Notes under the pieces: generated by a model
What the model saw: only the letters and a program-made list of their open reading frames with translations
What the model was told of the DNA's origin: nothing
The model's database searches: none
Shown here: positions 8,673 to 16,200 of the stretch, in pieces
How the letters are laid out: each line of letters starts with the position of its first letter
How positions within the stretch are numbered: position 1 is the first letter of the stretch
Program-made: the position numbers and the translations under genes
Assembly: GCF_020985305.1 (NCBI RefSeq)
Contig: NZ_CP087588.1
Coordinates: 62,001 to 126,000, forward strand
From: Croceicoccus sp. Ery15
Lineage (GTDB): Bacteria; Pseudomonadota; Alphaproteobacteria; Sphingomonadales; Sphingomonadaceae
Direction: 5' to 3'
DNA: 64,000 nt

Positions 8673-9134
8673 ATGGCCGACGAACATCAACAGCCCCTCC
8701 ATCTGGGGCAGACCAGCGCGCTTCCCGCATCGCCCGAACAGGCCGTGCTTGATTACGTGCCCAATCCGCGCGCGGGATCGCTCTATATGGTGCGCTTTGC
8801 CGCGCCCGAGTTCACATCGCTGTGCCCTGTGACCGGCCAGCCGGACTTCGCCCATCTGGTGATCGATTATGCCCCGCGCGAGACGATCGTCGAATCGAAA
8901 TCGCTGAAACTGTTCCTTGGCTCGTTCCGCAATCATGCCGGTTTCCACGAAGATGTGACCGTCGGGATCGGCCAGCGCCTGTTCGACGAGATGAAGCCCG
9001 AATGGCTGCGCATCGGCGGGTACTGGTATCCGCGCGGCGGTATTCCCATCGACGTGTTCTGGCAAAGCGGCGCGGCCCCGCAAGGGCTGTGGGTGCCCGA
9101 TCAGGGCGTGTCGTCCTATCGCGGGCGCGGCTGA
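8673..9134 (+). CDS. queF: NADPH-dependent 7-cyano-7-deazaguanine reductase
   Basis: This 153-residue, single-domain (YkvM-type) QueF reduces preQ0 to preQ1 in queuosine tRNA modification. The nucleophile C51 lies in [11 protein letters not shown] with D58. [15 protein letters not shown], beginning at E74, is the NADPH-binding motif, followed by GFHED at 90-94. The length matches the unimodular subfamily, not the fused E. coli form. No other queuosine genes are in the window. It converges on uppP with a 48-bp gap. Confidence 0.95.
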   Translation: MADEHQQPLHLGQTSALPASPEQAVLDYVPNPRAGSLYMVRFAAPEFTSLCPVTGQPDFAHLVIDYAPRETIVESKSLKLFLGSFRNHAGFHEDVTVGIGQRLFDEMKPEWLRIGGYWYPRGGIPIDVFWQSGAAPQGLWVPDQGVSSYRGRG

Positions 9135-9182
9135 TTCGCGCGCAGGCGGCCAGGCGACGGGCACTGCCCTGTCAGGTTGCAA

Positions 9183-10010
9183 TCAAAACGGTTCGATCAC
9201 GCCGGTAAACAGCAGCACCAATAACGTGCTGCCCAAAAGCACGCGATAGATCACGAACGAGATATAGCTGCGCGTGCTGACCAGCTTTAAAAAGCCCATG
9301 ATCACCGCATAGCCCGAGACAAAGGCGACGATGGTCGCCACGATCGTCGGCATGGCCATGCTGCTCGTGAAGTCGCCCCAATAGTTGTAGAGCTGGTAAA
9401 AGCCCGATGCCAGCACGGCGGGGATCGCCAGCAGGAACGAATAGCGTGCCGCCGCCTCGCGCGTGTAGCCCATCGCCAGTCCTGCCGTGATCGTGCCGCC
9501 CGAACGCGACACGCCCGGGATCAGTGCCATGGCCTGCGCAAAGCCGAAGATCAGCCCGTGTTTCCATGTCAGGTTTTCCAGCGGGCGGCTGCGTTGTCCC
9601 AGCCGGTCGGCCAGCCCCAGCAACAAGCCGAAAACGATCAGCATGGTGGCGGTGATATACATGTTGCGCAGATAGGTTTCGATCGCGTCCTTGAACAAAA
9701 CGCCCAGGATCGCGATGGGCAGCGTGCCGATGATAATCAGCCAGCCCATGCGTACATCGGCCATTTCGCGCTTTTCCGCGCGCGGCAGATATTGTCGGAT
9801 CCACGCCTCTGCAATGCGCCAGATATCCTTGCGGAAATAGAGGAGCACGGCAGCCTCGGTCCCGATCTGGATAACGGCGGTAAAGGCCGCGCCCGGATCG
9901 CCCGACGACAGAAACGGGCCCGCCAGCCGCAAATGCGCGCTGGACGAGATAGGCAGAAACTCGGTCAGGCCCTGAAGCAGGCCGACGAGAATGGCTTCGA
10001 TAATGCTCAT
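9183..10010 (-). CDS. uppP: Undecaprenyl-diphosphatase (BacA family)
   Basis: This 275-residue polytopic inner-membrane enzyme dephosphorylates undecaprenyl pyrophosphate, recycling the lipid carrier of peptidoglycan synthesis and giving bacitracin tolerance. Both signatures are present: the glutamate-rich [14 protein letters not shown] near residue 14-27 and [15 protein letters not shown] in the second half. About eight hydrophobic helices are visible. ATG 10010 is chosen because it places the conserved first helix directly after the start; the open frame reaches 10064 but the added residues are not family-like. tRNA-Thr lies upstream on the same strand. Confidence 0.94.
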   Translation of the reverse strand: MSIIEAILVGLLQGLTEFLPISSSAHLRLAGPFLSSGDPGAAFTAVIQIGTEAAVLLYFRKDIWRIAEAWIRQYLPRAEKREMADVRMGWLIIIGTLPIAILGVLFKDAIETYLRNMYITATMLIVFGLLLGLADRLGQRSRPLENLTWKHGLIFGFAQAMALIPGVSRSGGTITAGLAMGYTREAAARYSFLLAIPAVLASGFYQLYNYWGDFTSSMAMPTIVATIVAFVSGYAVIMGFLKLVSTRSYISFVIYRVLLGSTLLVLLFTGVIEPF

Positions 10011-10080
10011 GCGGAAATGATCGTCCCGGTGCGATTTCGCAGTTGCACACATGGCTGCGGGCACAGCGCGACAAGGTCAA

Positions 10081-10102
10081 GGGGGCGATCGCGTTTGCCC
10101 CC
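10081..10102 (-). terminator. Candidate hairpin downstream of tRNA-Thr
   Basis: GGGGGC (10081-10086) pairs with GCCCCC (10097-10102) across a 10-nt loop. On the minus strand the stem is followed by TTGACCTTG. It sits 27 bp past the 3' end of tRNA-Thr. The downstream T content is poor, so intrinsic termination is only a possibility. Confidence 0.35.
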
Positions 10103-10128
10103 GAATGGTAGTTCGAATGCCAAGGGGA

Positions 10129-10204
<76 letters not shown>

Positions 10205-10246
10205 CCATTGCGATCGCGCGACAGATTCGCGGAAGCGCTCTTTGCG

Positions 10247-11125
10247 TCAAGGCGCGCCGAAGGTCCAGCCCTCCGTTTGCGCGACATCGATCAGGCCGGG
10301 CGGATTCCACAGCGCGTCGTCGTGCGCCGCGACGCGCAGCCATGCGGCGGAGAGCAATGCGTCGGCACTGTGATCGTCGATCGGTCCGCTGCCTTGGGGT
10401 GCGGGGCTGCCCAAAGCAGTCAGCGCGGCGGCAAGTTCTTCATGGCTGCGGATTTTTGACGCGCCCGCGCGCCGTCCCGCGGCGATGGCGGGGATTGCGG
10501 TATAGATCTCGACGATAACGCTGCCCGATTGCGGCAACGGGTCAACCGGCCAAACGGGGATACGCCCGTTCAGCCGGTGCAGGACGCGCATGCCGGTCAG
10601 GCTGGATTTCCCGACCTGTGCCGCGCCGACAAGGTTGAAATTGGAATAGGGCGAGCAGCCGAGCGCGGCCTGACGTTCTTCGGTTATGCGGAAACGGCCG
10701 CGGCGGTGGCGGGCGTCCGGCGCGTGGAAACAGGCGCCCTCGCGCCCGTTATGGCGGCGGAAAAACGCGCTGAGTTCGCTGTGATCGACGAAACTTGTGG
10801 CGCCAAGATGCGCGTCATCGGCGCAAATATGGTCGATCAGGGACCATAAAGCGCGCGCATCGGGCGGGGTTTCGCGCCAGCCGGGGAAAAATCCGCCGCA
10901 ATCGGCAAAGGGCAGCGATATGCCAAGGTCGAGCCCGACGAGCGTATCGTCGGGCAGCCCGTCCAGCAGGATCGCCAGCACGTCCCGACGCGACCAGCCG
11001 CGACCTGCATCGACCAGCACCGGCGCGCCGCCATCGCCATGGGCCAGCGCCATGGCGATCCCGCGGGGGCGTTCCACGGCGGCGCCCGACCAGTCGATGG
11101 CAAGGAAATGGCGAAAGCGCGGCAT
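10247..11125 (-). CDS. DUF429-like protein with predicted RuvC/RNase H fold
   Basis: This 292-residue protein is of unproven function. The N-terminal strand AIDWSGA (from residue 9) carries an acidic residue. Mid-protein VIVEIYTAIP supplies a glutamate, and the C-terminal DDHSADALLSA supplies paired aspartates. This is the acidic triad layout of RNase H/RuvC-like predicted nucleases such as DUF429. No signal peptide or membrane segment is visible. Its ATG overlaps the rarA stop by 1 bp (TGATG), so the two are translationally coupled. A role with RarA at damaged or stalled forks is a context inference. It ends 43 bp before tRNA-Thr. Confidence 0.72.
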   Translation of the reverse strand: MPRFRHFLAIDWSGAAVERPRGIAMALAHGDGGAPVLVDAGRGWSRRDVLAILLDGLPDDTLVGLDLGISLPFADCGGFFPGWRETPPDARALWSLIDHICADDAHLGATSFVDHSELSAFFRRHNGREGACFHAPDARHRRGRFRITEERQAALGCSPYSNFNLVGAAQVGKSSLTGMRVLHRLNGRIPVWPVDPLPQSGSVIVEIYTAIPAIAAGRRAGASKIRSHEELAAALTALGSPAPQGSGPIDDHSADALLSAAWLRVAAHDDALWNPPGLIDVAQTEGWTFGAP

Positions 11126-12447
11126 CAGCCGCCCCGTTCAGCGCGCTTCTTCGCCCACCACTCCATCCGCTCGATCACTTGCCGTTCGAAACCGCGCGGG
11201 ACGGGCTGGTAATAATCCTGCGCCTCCATCCCCTCGGGCCAGTAATGCGCGCCCGAAAACCCGTCGGCCGCATCGTGGTCATAGGCGTAGTCCTTGCCAT
11301 AGCCGACATCCTTCATCAGCTTTGTCGGAGCATTGAGGATGTTGGCGGGCGGCATCAGGCTGCCCGTTTCGCGCGCACTTTTGAACGCGGCCTTCTGCGC
11401 CTTGTAAGCTGCGTTCGATTTGGGTGCGGTCGCGCAATAGAGGCACGCTTGCACGATGGCGAGTTCGCCTTCGGGACTGCCGAGGAAATCATACGCATCC
11501 TTGGCGGCAAGACACTGGACCAGCGCCTGAGGATCGGCGAGGCCGATATCTTCGCTCGCAAAACGGACGAGGCGGCGCAGCACGTAAAGCGGTTCCTCTC
11601 CCGCCGTCAGCATGCGGGCGAGGTAATAGAGCGCGGCCTGCGGGTCCGATCCGCGCAGGCTTTTGTGCAGGGCGCTGATCAGGTTGTAATGTCCGTCGCG
11701 GTCCTTGTCGTAAACGGCGACGCGGCGTTGCAGGAACTGGCCAAGCGCGGCGGGGGTCAGCGGGGCGTCGATCCTTGCGGCATAGAGCGTTTCCGCCTGA
11801 TTGAGCAGGAAACGCCCGTCGCCGTCGGCGCTGGCGACCAATGCGGCGCGGGCATCGGCATCAAGGGGCAGGGGACGTTCCGTCAGTGCCTCTGCACGGT
11901 CGAGCAGTTTCGCCAGCGCTTCTGCGTCCAGCCGGTGCAGGATCAGCACCTGTGCGCGGCTGAGCAAGGCGGCATTTAGCGCAAAGCTGGGGTTTTCGGT
12001 CGTTGCGCCGACCAGCGTAACCGTGCCGCGTTCGACAAAGGGCAGAAACCCGTCCTGCTGCGCGCGGTTGAAGCGGTGAATCTCGTCCACGAAGAGCAGC
12101 GTGCGTTTTCCCGCCTTTTGCATCGCCTCGGCTTCGGCAAAGGCCTTTTTCAGATCGGCCACGCCCGAAAATACCGCGCTGACGGCGGCAAAGCGCATGC
12201 CCACGCTATCGGCCAGCAGGCGCGCGATGCTGGTCTTGCCCGTGCCGGGCGGGCCCCACAGGATCATGCTGGTCAGCCGTCCGGCCTCTACCATGCGCCC
12301 GATCGCGCCTTCGGGGCCGGTCAGATGCTCCTGGCCGATCACTTCGCCCAGATTCGCGGGGCGCAACCGGTCGGCCAGCGGCGCATCGGGGGCGATGGCG
12401 TCGGGCGGGGTTTGCGCTGCTTCGTCGTCGGCAAAAAGGTCGGTCAT
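11125..12447 (-). CDS. rarA: Replication-associated recombination protein A (MgsA/RarA AAA+ ATPase)
   Basis: This 440-residue clamp-loader-like AAA+ ATPase acts at stalled replication forks. Walker A GPPGTGKT is at residues 65-72, and Walker B LLFVDEIH at about 117-124. A sensor-1 GATTENP segment and the C-terminal tetramerisation domain with YAYDHDA and HYWPEGM motifs are all typical. ATG 12447 is preferred, giving MTDLFADDE; an open frame extends to 12483 without family-like residues. The gene is divergent from the PadR gene, and the PadR operator candidate lies 56 bp upstream of this start. Confidence 0.95.
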   Translation of the reverse strand: MTDLFADDEAAQTPPDAIAPDAPLADRLRPANLGEVIGQEHLTGPEGAIGRMVEAGRLTSMILWGPPGTGKTSIARLLADSVGMRFAAVSAVFSGVADLKKAFAEAEAMQKAGKRTLLFVDEIHRFNRAQQDGFLPFVERGTVTLVGATTENPSFALNAALLSRAQVLILHRLDAEALAKLLDRAEALTERPLPLDADARAALVASADGDGRFLLNQAETLYAARIDAPLTPAALGQFLQRRVAVYDKDRDGHYNLISALHKSLRGSDPQAALYYLARMLTAGEEPLYVLRRLVRFASEDIGLADPQALVQCLAAKDAYDFLGSPEGELAIVQACLYCATAPKSNAAYKAQKAAFKSARETGSLMPPANILNAPTKLMKDVGYGKDYAYDHDAADGFSGAHYWPEGMEAQDYYQPVPRGFERQVIERMEWWAKKRAERGG

Positions 12448-12502
12448 CGCCGGCGAAGATAGGTTGCCTGAAAAAATTTTCACCTGCCGCTTGTAAAGAT
12501 GT

Positions 12503-12522
12503 TCTTACGATATATCTTAAGA
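12503..12522. promoter_or_regulatory. Near-perfect 20-bp palindrome, candidate PadR operator
   Basis: TCTTACGATATATCTTAAGA consists of two 10-bp half sites differing at one position (TCTTACGATA against TCTTAAGATA). It lies 26 bp upstream of the padR ATG and 55 bp upstream of rarA, so it could control both. PadR proteins commonly autorepress through ATATAT-centred palindromes. Assignment to this PadR is inference from position. Confidence 0.7.
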
Positions 12523-12548
12523 GCATCGAAAAGGAGTTATTGAAGACC

Positions 12549-13286
12549 ATGAAGTTTGAAAAGCAAATGGGCGGCCGCAATCGGGATGCCCGCAATATGG
12601 ATGTCGAGCGCACGGGTCGTCGCGGTGGACGCGGCGGCGGACGGGGCGGTGGACGGGGCGAACGCGCCGGTCCCTGGGGCGACGGTCCGTTCGGTTCCGG
12701 CCCGTGGGGCAAAGGCTTTGGCGATGATTTCGGCGATCGCGTTCCCCGCGGGCGTGGTAGCCGGATGGGTCGTGGCCCCGGAATCGGCGAGGGCTTCGGC
12801 GAAGGGCGTGGTCGCGGACGCGGCAAGCGGATCTTTGGCCATGGCCAGCTGCGGCTGGTGCTGCTGGAGCTGATCGGCAAGCAGGAGCGCCACGGCTACG
12901 AGCTGATCAAGGCGATCGAGGAACTGACCGGCGGACGTTATGCGCCCAGTCCCGGTGCGGTCTATCCCACCCTGTCCATGCTGGCCGACGAAGGGTTGAT
13001 TGCCGAGGCTGCCGGGCATGAGGACAGCGCGAAAAAGCCGTTCACCCTGACCGAAGAAGGCCAGACCGCGCTGGCCGCAGAGGCGGACAAGGTCGAGAAA
13101 ATCCTTTCTCGCCTTGCCGCCATGAACGAAGGCGAAGCGCGCGAAAGCCCGCCGATCCGCCGCGCCATCGGCAATTTGCTGATGGCCACCCGCAACCGTG
13201 CGCAGGCCGAGGGTTTCTCCGACCAGACCGCGCACGACATTGCCGCCATTCTTGACGAGGCGGCGGGCCGGATCGAGCGGCTTTAA
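12549..13286 (+). CDS. PadR-family transcriptional regulator with RG-rich N-terminal arm
   Basis: This protein has 245 residues from the ATG. The first ~95 residues are low complexity, with RGG/RG repeats mixed with GPWG and GFGD segments. A typical PadR winged helix follows: the GHGQLRLVLLELI start, HGYELIKAIEELTGG, and SPGAVYPTLSMLADEGLI with the recognition helix, then FTLTEEG of the wing. The C-terminal helix would dimerise. GGAG at 12533-12536 is 12 nt from ATG 12549; a TTG at 12540 is an alternative start. PadR proteins with extended N-termini such as E. coli YqjI sense metals, but this arm has essentially no His or Cys, so its role is open. Confidence 0.88.
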   Translation: MKFEKQMGGRNRDARNMDVERTGRRGGRGGGRGGGRGERAGPWGDGPFGSGPWGKGFGDDFGDRVPRGRGSRMGRGPGIGEGFGEGRGRGRGKRIFGHGQLRLVLLELIGKQERHGYELIKAIEELTGGRYAPSPGAVYPTLSMLADEGLIAEAAGHEDSAKKPFTLTEEGQTALAAEADKVEKILSRLAAMNEGEARESPPIRRAIGNLLMATRNRAQAEGFSDQTAHDIAAILDEAAGRIERL

Positions 13287-13398
13287 CACCGCTCCCGCCC
13301 GACCCTCGGCGCCCCGCAACACCCGCATATTTGGCAATCCGTTCATCTGCGGTATAGGTTGCGCCCGAATTGCGGGGCGTATCGGGAGGGAGACGATC

Positions 13399-13833
13399 AT
13401 GGCCAGCAGGGCGATAAAAGTGCCGGTCAGCTTTTGGGTGGTCGCAGGGCTAAGCCTGTTGTGGAACGCCTATGGCGCGTTCGATTACACGATGACTCAG
13501 CTGGATGCAGAGGCGCTGATGGGCAATTTCACCGCCGAGGAACGTGCTTATTTCACCAGCTTTCCTGCATGGCATACCGTGTTCTGGGCGCTGGGCGTAT
13601 GGGGATCGGTCGCGGGGTCGGTTTTGCTGCTGGCGCGCTCGCGCTGGGCGGTGGCGGCGTTTCTGGTGTCACTGGCGGGACTGACCGTAACGACGATCTA
13701 TTCCGCGATGAAACCCATGCCCGCCAGCCTTGAAGGGCCGGGATACTGGGGCGTGACCATGGTGATCTGGGCGATCCTGCTGGCGCTGCTTGCCTATTCG
13801 CGCAGGGCTTTGGCACGCGGATATATCGCCTGA
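13399..13833 (+). CDS. Small four-helix inner-membrane protein, function unknown
   Basis: This is a 144-residue protein with four hydrophobic segments (about residues 10-30, 55-80, 85-105 and 115-135). A soluble stretch after the first contains YTMTQLDAEALMG and TAEERAYFTSFPAWHTVFWALG, a pattern repeated in many uncharacterised sphingomonad membrane proteins. No catalytic motif is visible. GGGAGGGAGA directly upstream of ATG 13399 is a convincing ribosome-binding site. The 112-bp gap after padR suggests its own promoter. Confidence 0.75.
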   Translation: MASRAIKVPVSFWVVAGLSLLWNAYGAFDYTMTQLDAEALMGNFTAEERAYFTSFPAWHTVFWALGVWGSVAGSVLLLARSRWAVAAFLVSLAGLTVTTIYSAMKPMPASLEGPGYWGVTMVIWAILLALLAYSRRALARGYIA

Positions 13834-13861
13834 GCACCTGCTGCCCTGCGGCGAAACGGGA

Positions 13862-15001
13862 TCAGCCCTTCGCCGCGAGCAAGCGGCGATAGGTGTCGAG
13901 CACGGCGGAATTGATCCGGTCCCAGCCGAATTCCTCGGCCCGCGCCTCTCCCGCCTTGCCATGCTTTGCGGCCAGTGCCGTATCGCTGCAATAGGCTTCC
14001 AGCGCATCGGCAAAGCCGCCGATGTCGCCCGGTTTTACCAGCCGTCCCGACACGCCGTCGCGCACCAGGCTTTCGCTGCCCGTTGCCGCCGCCGCGACCA
14101 CGGGCAAGGCGCAGGCCATCGCCTCCAGCGTGACATTGCCGAATGTCTCGGTCACCGAAGGATTGAACAGCATGTCCATCGACGCAACCGCGCGGCCCAG
14201 ACCCTCGCCGGTCTGGTGCCCGACGAATACGCCGCCCCGCAGCCGTTGTTCGAACCATTCGCGCGCAGGCCCTTCGCCGATGACCAGCACCCTGTGCGCC
14301 ACGCCGCGCCGGATCAGTTCGGCGCAGGCATCGGTAAACACGTCCAGCCCCTTTTCCATGACCAGCCGGCCAAGGAAGCCGATCACACGTTCGTCATTGC
14401 CGATGCCCAGCGACTGCCGCCAAGCCAGATCGCGCGCGGCGGGCGAGAAAATCGTGCGATCCACGCCCCGCGTCCACAGCGAGACATCGTCGTTCATGCC
14501 CTGCTGTTTCAACAGTTCGACCATCGATTCCGACGGCGCGACCAGCGCGTCGCAGCGGTTATAGAACCGCCGCAGACCCGCCACCAACGCGGGTTCGACA
14601 AAACCCATATTGTAATAGCGCGGATAGGTTTCGAACCGCGTATGCACCGATGCCAGCACCGGAATACCGCGCGCACGGGCCCAGCGCACCGCGCCATGGG
14701 CAGCGATATCGGGGCTGGAGACATGCAGCACATGCGGCGCGAACCGGCCCAGATCCTTCTTCACCGCCGAAGACAGCGCCAGCGGAAAGCGATATTCGCT
14801 GCGGCCCGGGATGGGCATGGCGGGAATGCCTACCAGCTCGCCCGTCGGTTCAAAGGCGGGATTGTTCACCTTGGGCGCATAGACCCGCACGTCGCAACCC
14901 TGTCGCAGCAAATAGCCGACCAGCCGGTTCAGCGCCTGGTTCGCGCCGTCGCGCACGTAATTGTAATTGCCGCTGAACAGCGCGATGCGCAGCCCATTCA
15001 T
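13862..15001 (-). CDS. GT4-family glycosyltransferase (alpha-mannosyltransferase-like)
   Basis: This 379-residue GT-B enzyme resembles GDP-mannose-dependent mannosyltransferases of the MgtA/PimB type. The N-terminal domain begins LRIALFSGNYNYVRDGAN, with the glycine-rich acceptor loop. VLASVHTRFETYPRYY carries a conserved His. The C-terminal donor site shows GFLGRLVMEKGLDVF, then PSVTETFGNVTLEAMA with the EX7E glutamates. It probably adds sugar to a lipid on the cytosolic face of the membrane. ATG 15001 is taken; ATG 15052 and 15076 give 17 or 25 extra residues, and none has a good ribosome-binding site. It is divergent from the gsp operon. Confidence 0.85.
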   Translation of the reverse strand: MNGLRIALFSGNYNYVRDGANQALNRLVGYLLRQGCDVRVYAPKVNNPAFEPTGELVGIPAMPIPGRSEYRFPLALSSAVKKDLGRFAPHVLHVSSPDIAAHGAVRWARARGIPVLASVHTRFETYPRYYNMGFVEPALVAGLRRFYNRCDALVAPSESMVELLKQQGMNDDVSLWTRGVDRTIFSPAARDLAWRQSLGIGNDERVIGFLGRLVMEKGLDVFTDACAELIRRGVAHRVLVIGEGPAREWFEQRLRGGVFVGHQTGEGLGRAVASMDMLFNPSVTETFGNVTLEAMACALPVVAAAATGSESLVRDGVSGRLVKPGDIGGFADALEAYCSDTALAAKHGKAGEARAEEFGWDRINSAVLDTYRRLLAAKG

Positions 15002-15354
15002 CGGACCCGCAGCCGGGCTTGCGCTGGAAAGGAGCGTGCCTTCGTTTTGCATCGTTTCGGCATCTGCATGGGACATGGCAGCGGGCCATAGACGCATGGC
15101 GCGGTTTTGGCGAGGCGGGAAGCGCCCGCACGCCTCGCAATTCGTCGCGAGTTTCCAACATGATCGCCGTGTTTGACATGAATTTGTCAAAAAACTGCGA
15201 CAATGGCGGTGCCGGGCATGTCGGTCACGGGTCTGCCATCCGGCATATGGCGTGGACGCAATCACGGCCCGATGGCCACAGGAACGGGCATTGCGCCGCT
15301 TGTGCAACCGGCGCGCGGCCCATAGGTCTAGGCACCTTGATATTGACGGGTGGG
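15002..15354. other. Divergent intergenic region between GT4 and gspC
   Basis: This is 353 bp between two divergent starts. The part nearest the glycosyltransferase (15002-15076) could instead be its N-terminus if an upstream ATG is used. In the middle lies the inverted repeat at 15172-15191. From 15203 a 40-codon open frame runs on the plus strand to TAG, but I see no support for it being expressed. The rest would be a leader of about 150 nt for gspC. Confidence 0.5.
15172..15191. promoter_or_regulatory. Inverted repeat with divergent -35-like hexamers
   Basis: TTTGACA and TGTCAAA form a perfect 7-bp inverted repeat around TGAATT. Each arm contains TTGACA, the sigma-70 -35 consensus, one on each strand. 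The site is about 165 bp from gspC and 170 bp from the glycosyltransferase start. No strong -10 box is seen at the ideal spacing on either strand, so it may be an operator rather than twin promoters. Confidence 0.5.
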
Positions 15355-16200
15355 ATGAAGAGCTTGCGATTCGGTCGTTTAGGCCAAAGCGGTCCTCGCC
15401 TGCGGGGGGTGAGCTTGCACGATGTGCTATGGTGGCTGCTGGCCATCGGCATCGTGATCGCCGCCGTGCGCTTGCTGTGGATGATCGTAACGCCGGTATC
15501 GCCGCTGGGCGACTGGCGTCCGGCCAGCGTGCGGGTGATGCCCGATGGCGCGCGCAGTGCATTGATGCGCGGGTTCGATCCGTTCAACCGTACGCCCCCG
15601 CAGATCATGGCAGAGGCGGGGCCGGTAGAGACGATCACCGATCTGCCGCTGACCGTGTATGGCATACGGTACAACGCGGCGACGGGCGCGGGCACCGCGA
15701 TCATCGCGGACAACGATGGCGAGCAGAATATCTTCCGCATCGGCGAGGAAGTGTCGCCGGGCGTGACGCTCAGCGCGCTGGAATTCGACCATGTCGTGCT
15801 CAGCCGCGGCGGCGCGCGCGAATTGCTTTACCTCGATCAGTCGCAGCCGGCGCCTTCGATCCAGCCTTCGGTTCGGCCGTCACTGCGGCCTGAACCTGCC
15901 GGTGGCGAGGCGCAGAACCCGATTACGGCCAGCGAATTGCGCAGCGGCGTTTCGTTTGCCCCCTCGGGACAGGGCGGCAATTTCGCCGGCATGGCGGTAT
16001 CGCCCGCGGGCGACGGCAGCGTGTTTCGCGCCGTCGGCCTGCGCGACGGCGATATCGTGGTGGCCATGGGCGGACAGCGCATCAGCTCTCCTGCACAGGC
16101 CGCGCAGCTTTCGGGCGCGTTCGCGCCCGGTTCGCAAGTTTCCCTCACCGTCCGGCGCGACGGGCGCGAGGTTCCGGTCAATATAACGGTGGCACCCTAA
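15355..16200 (+). CDS. gspC: Type II secretion protein GspC (inner-membrane, PDZ)
   Basis: This 281-residue bitopic protein links the inner-membrane platform to the secretin. A short cytosolic start is followed by one membrane helix at about residues 23-45. The periplasmic HR domain follows (LPLTVYGIRYN, then IFRIGEEVSPGVTLSALEFDHVVLSRGG). A proline-rich linker then leads to a C-terminal PDZ domain (GLRDGDIVVAMGG...). The PDZ domain places it with the PulC/OutC group rather than the coiled-coil form. ATG 15355 gives MKSLRFGR. The TAA overlaps the gspD ATG by 1 bp. Confidence 0.9.
   Translation: MKSLRFGRLGQSGPRLRGVSLHDVLWWLLAIGIVIAAVRLLWMIVTPVSPLGDWRPASVRVMPDGARSALMRGFDPFNRTPPQIMAEAGPVETITDLPLTVYGIRYNAATGAGTAIIADNDGEQNIFRIGEEVSPGVTLSALEFDHVVLSRGGARELLYLDQSQPAPSIQPSVRPSLRPEPAGGEAQNPITASELRSGVSFAPSGQGGNFAGMAVSPAGDGSVFRAVGLRDGDIVVAMGGQRISSPAQAAQLSGAFAPGSQVSLTVRRDGREVPVNITVAP

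Noticed and set aside
15203..15325. 40-codon open frame in the gspC leader
   Set aside because: It has no ribosome-binding site or recognisable sequence. It is short enough to occur by chance in GC-rich DNA.
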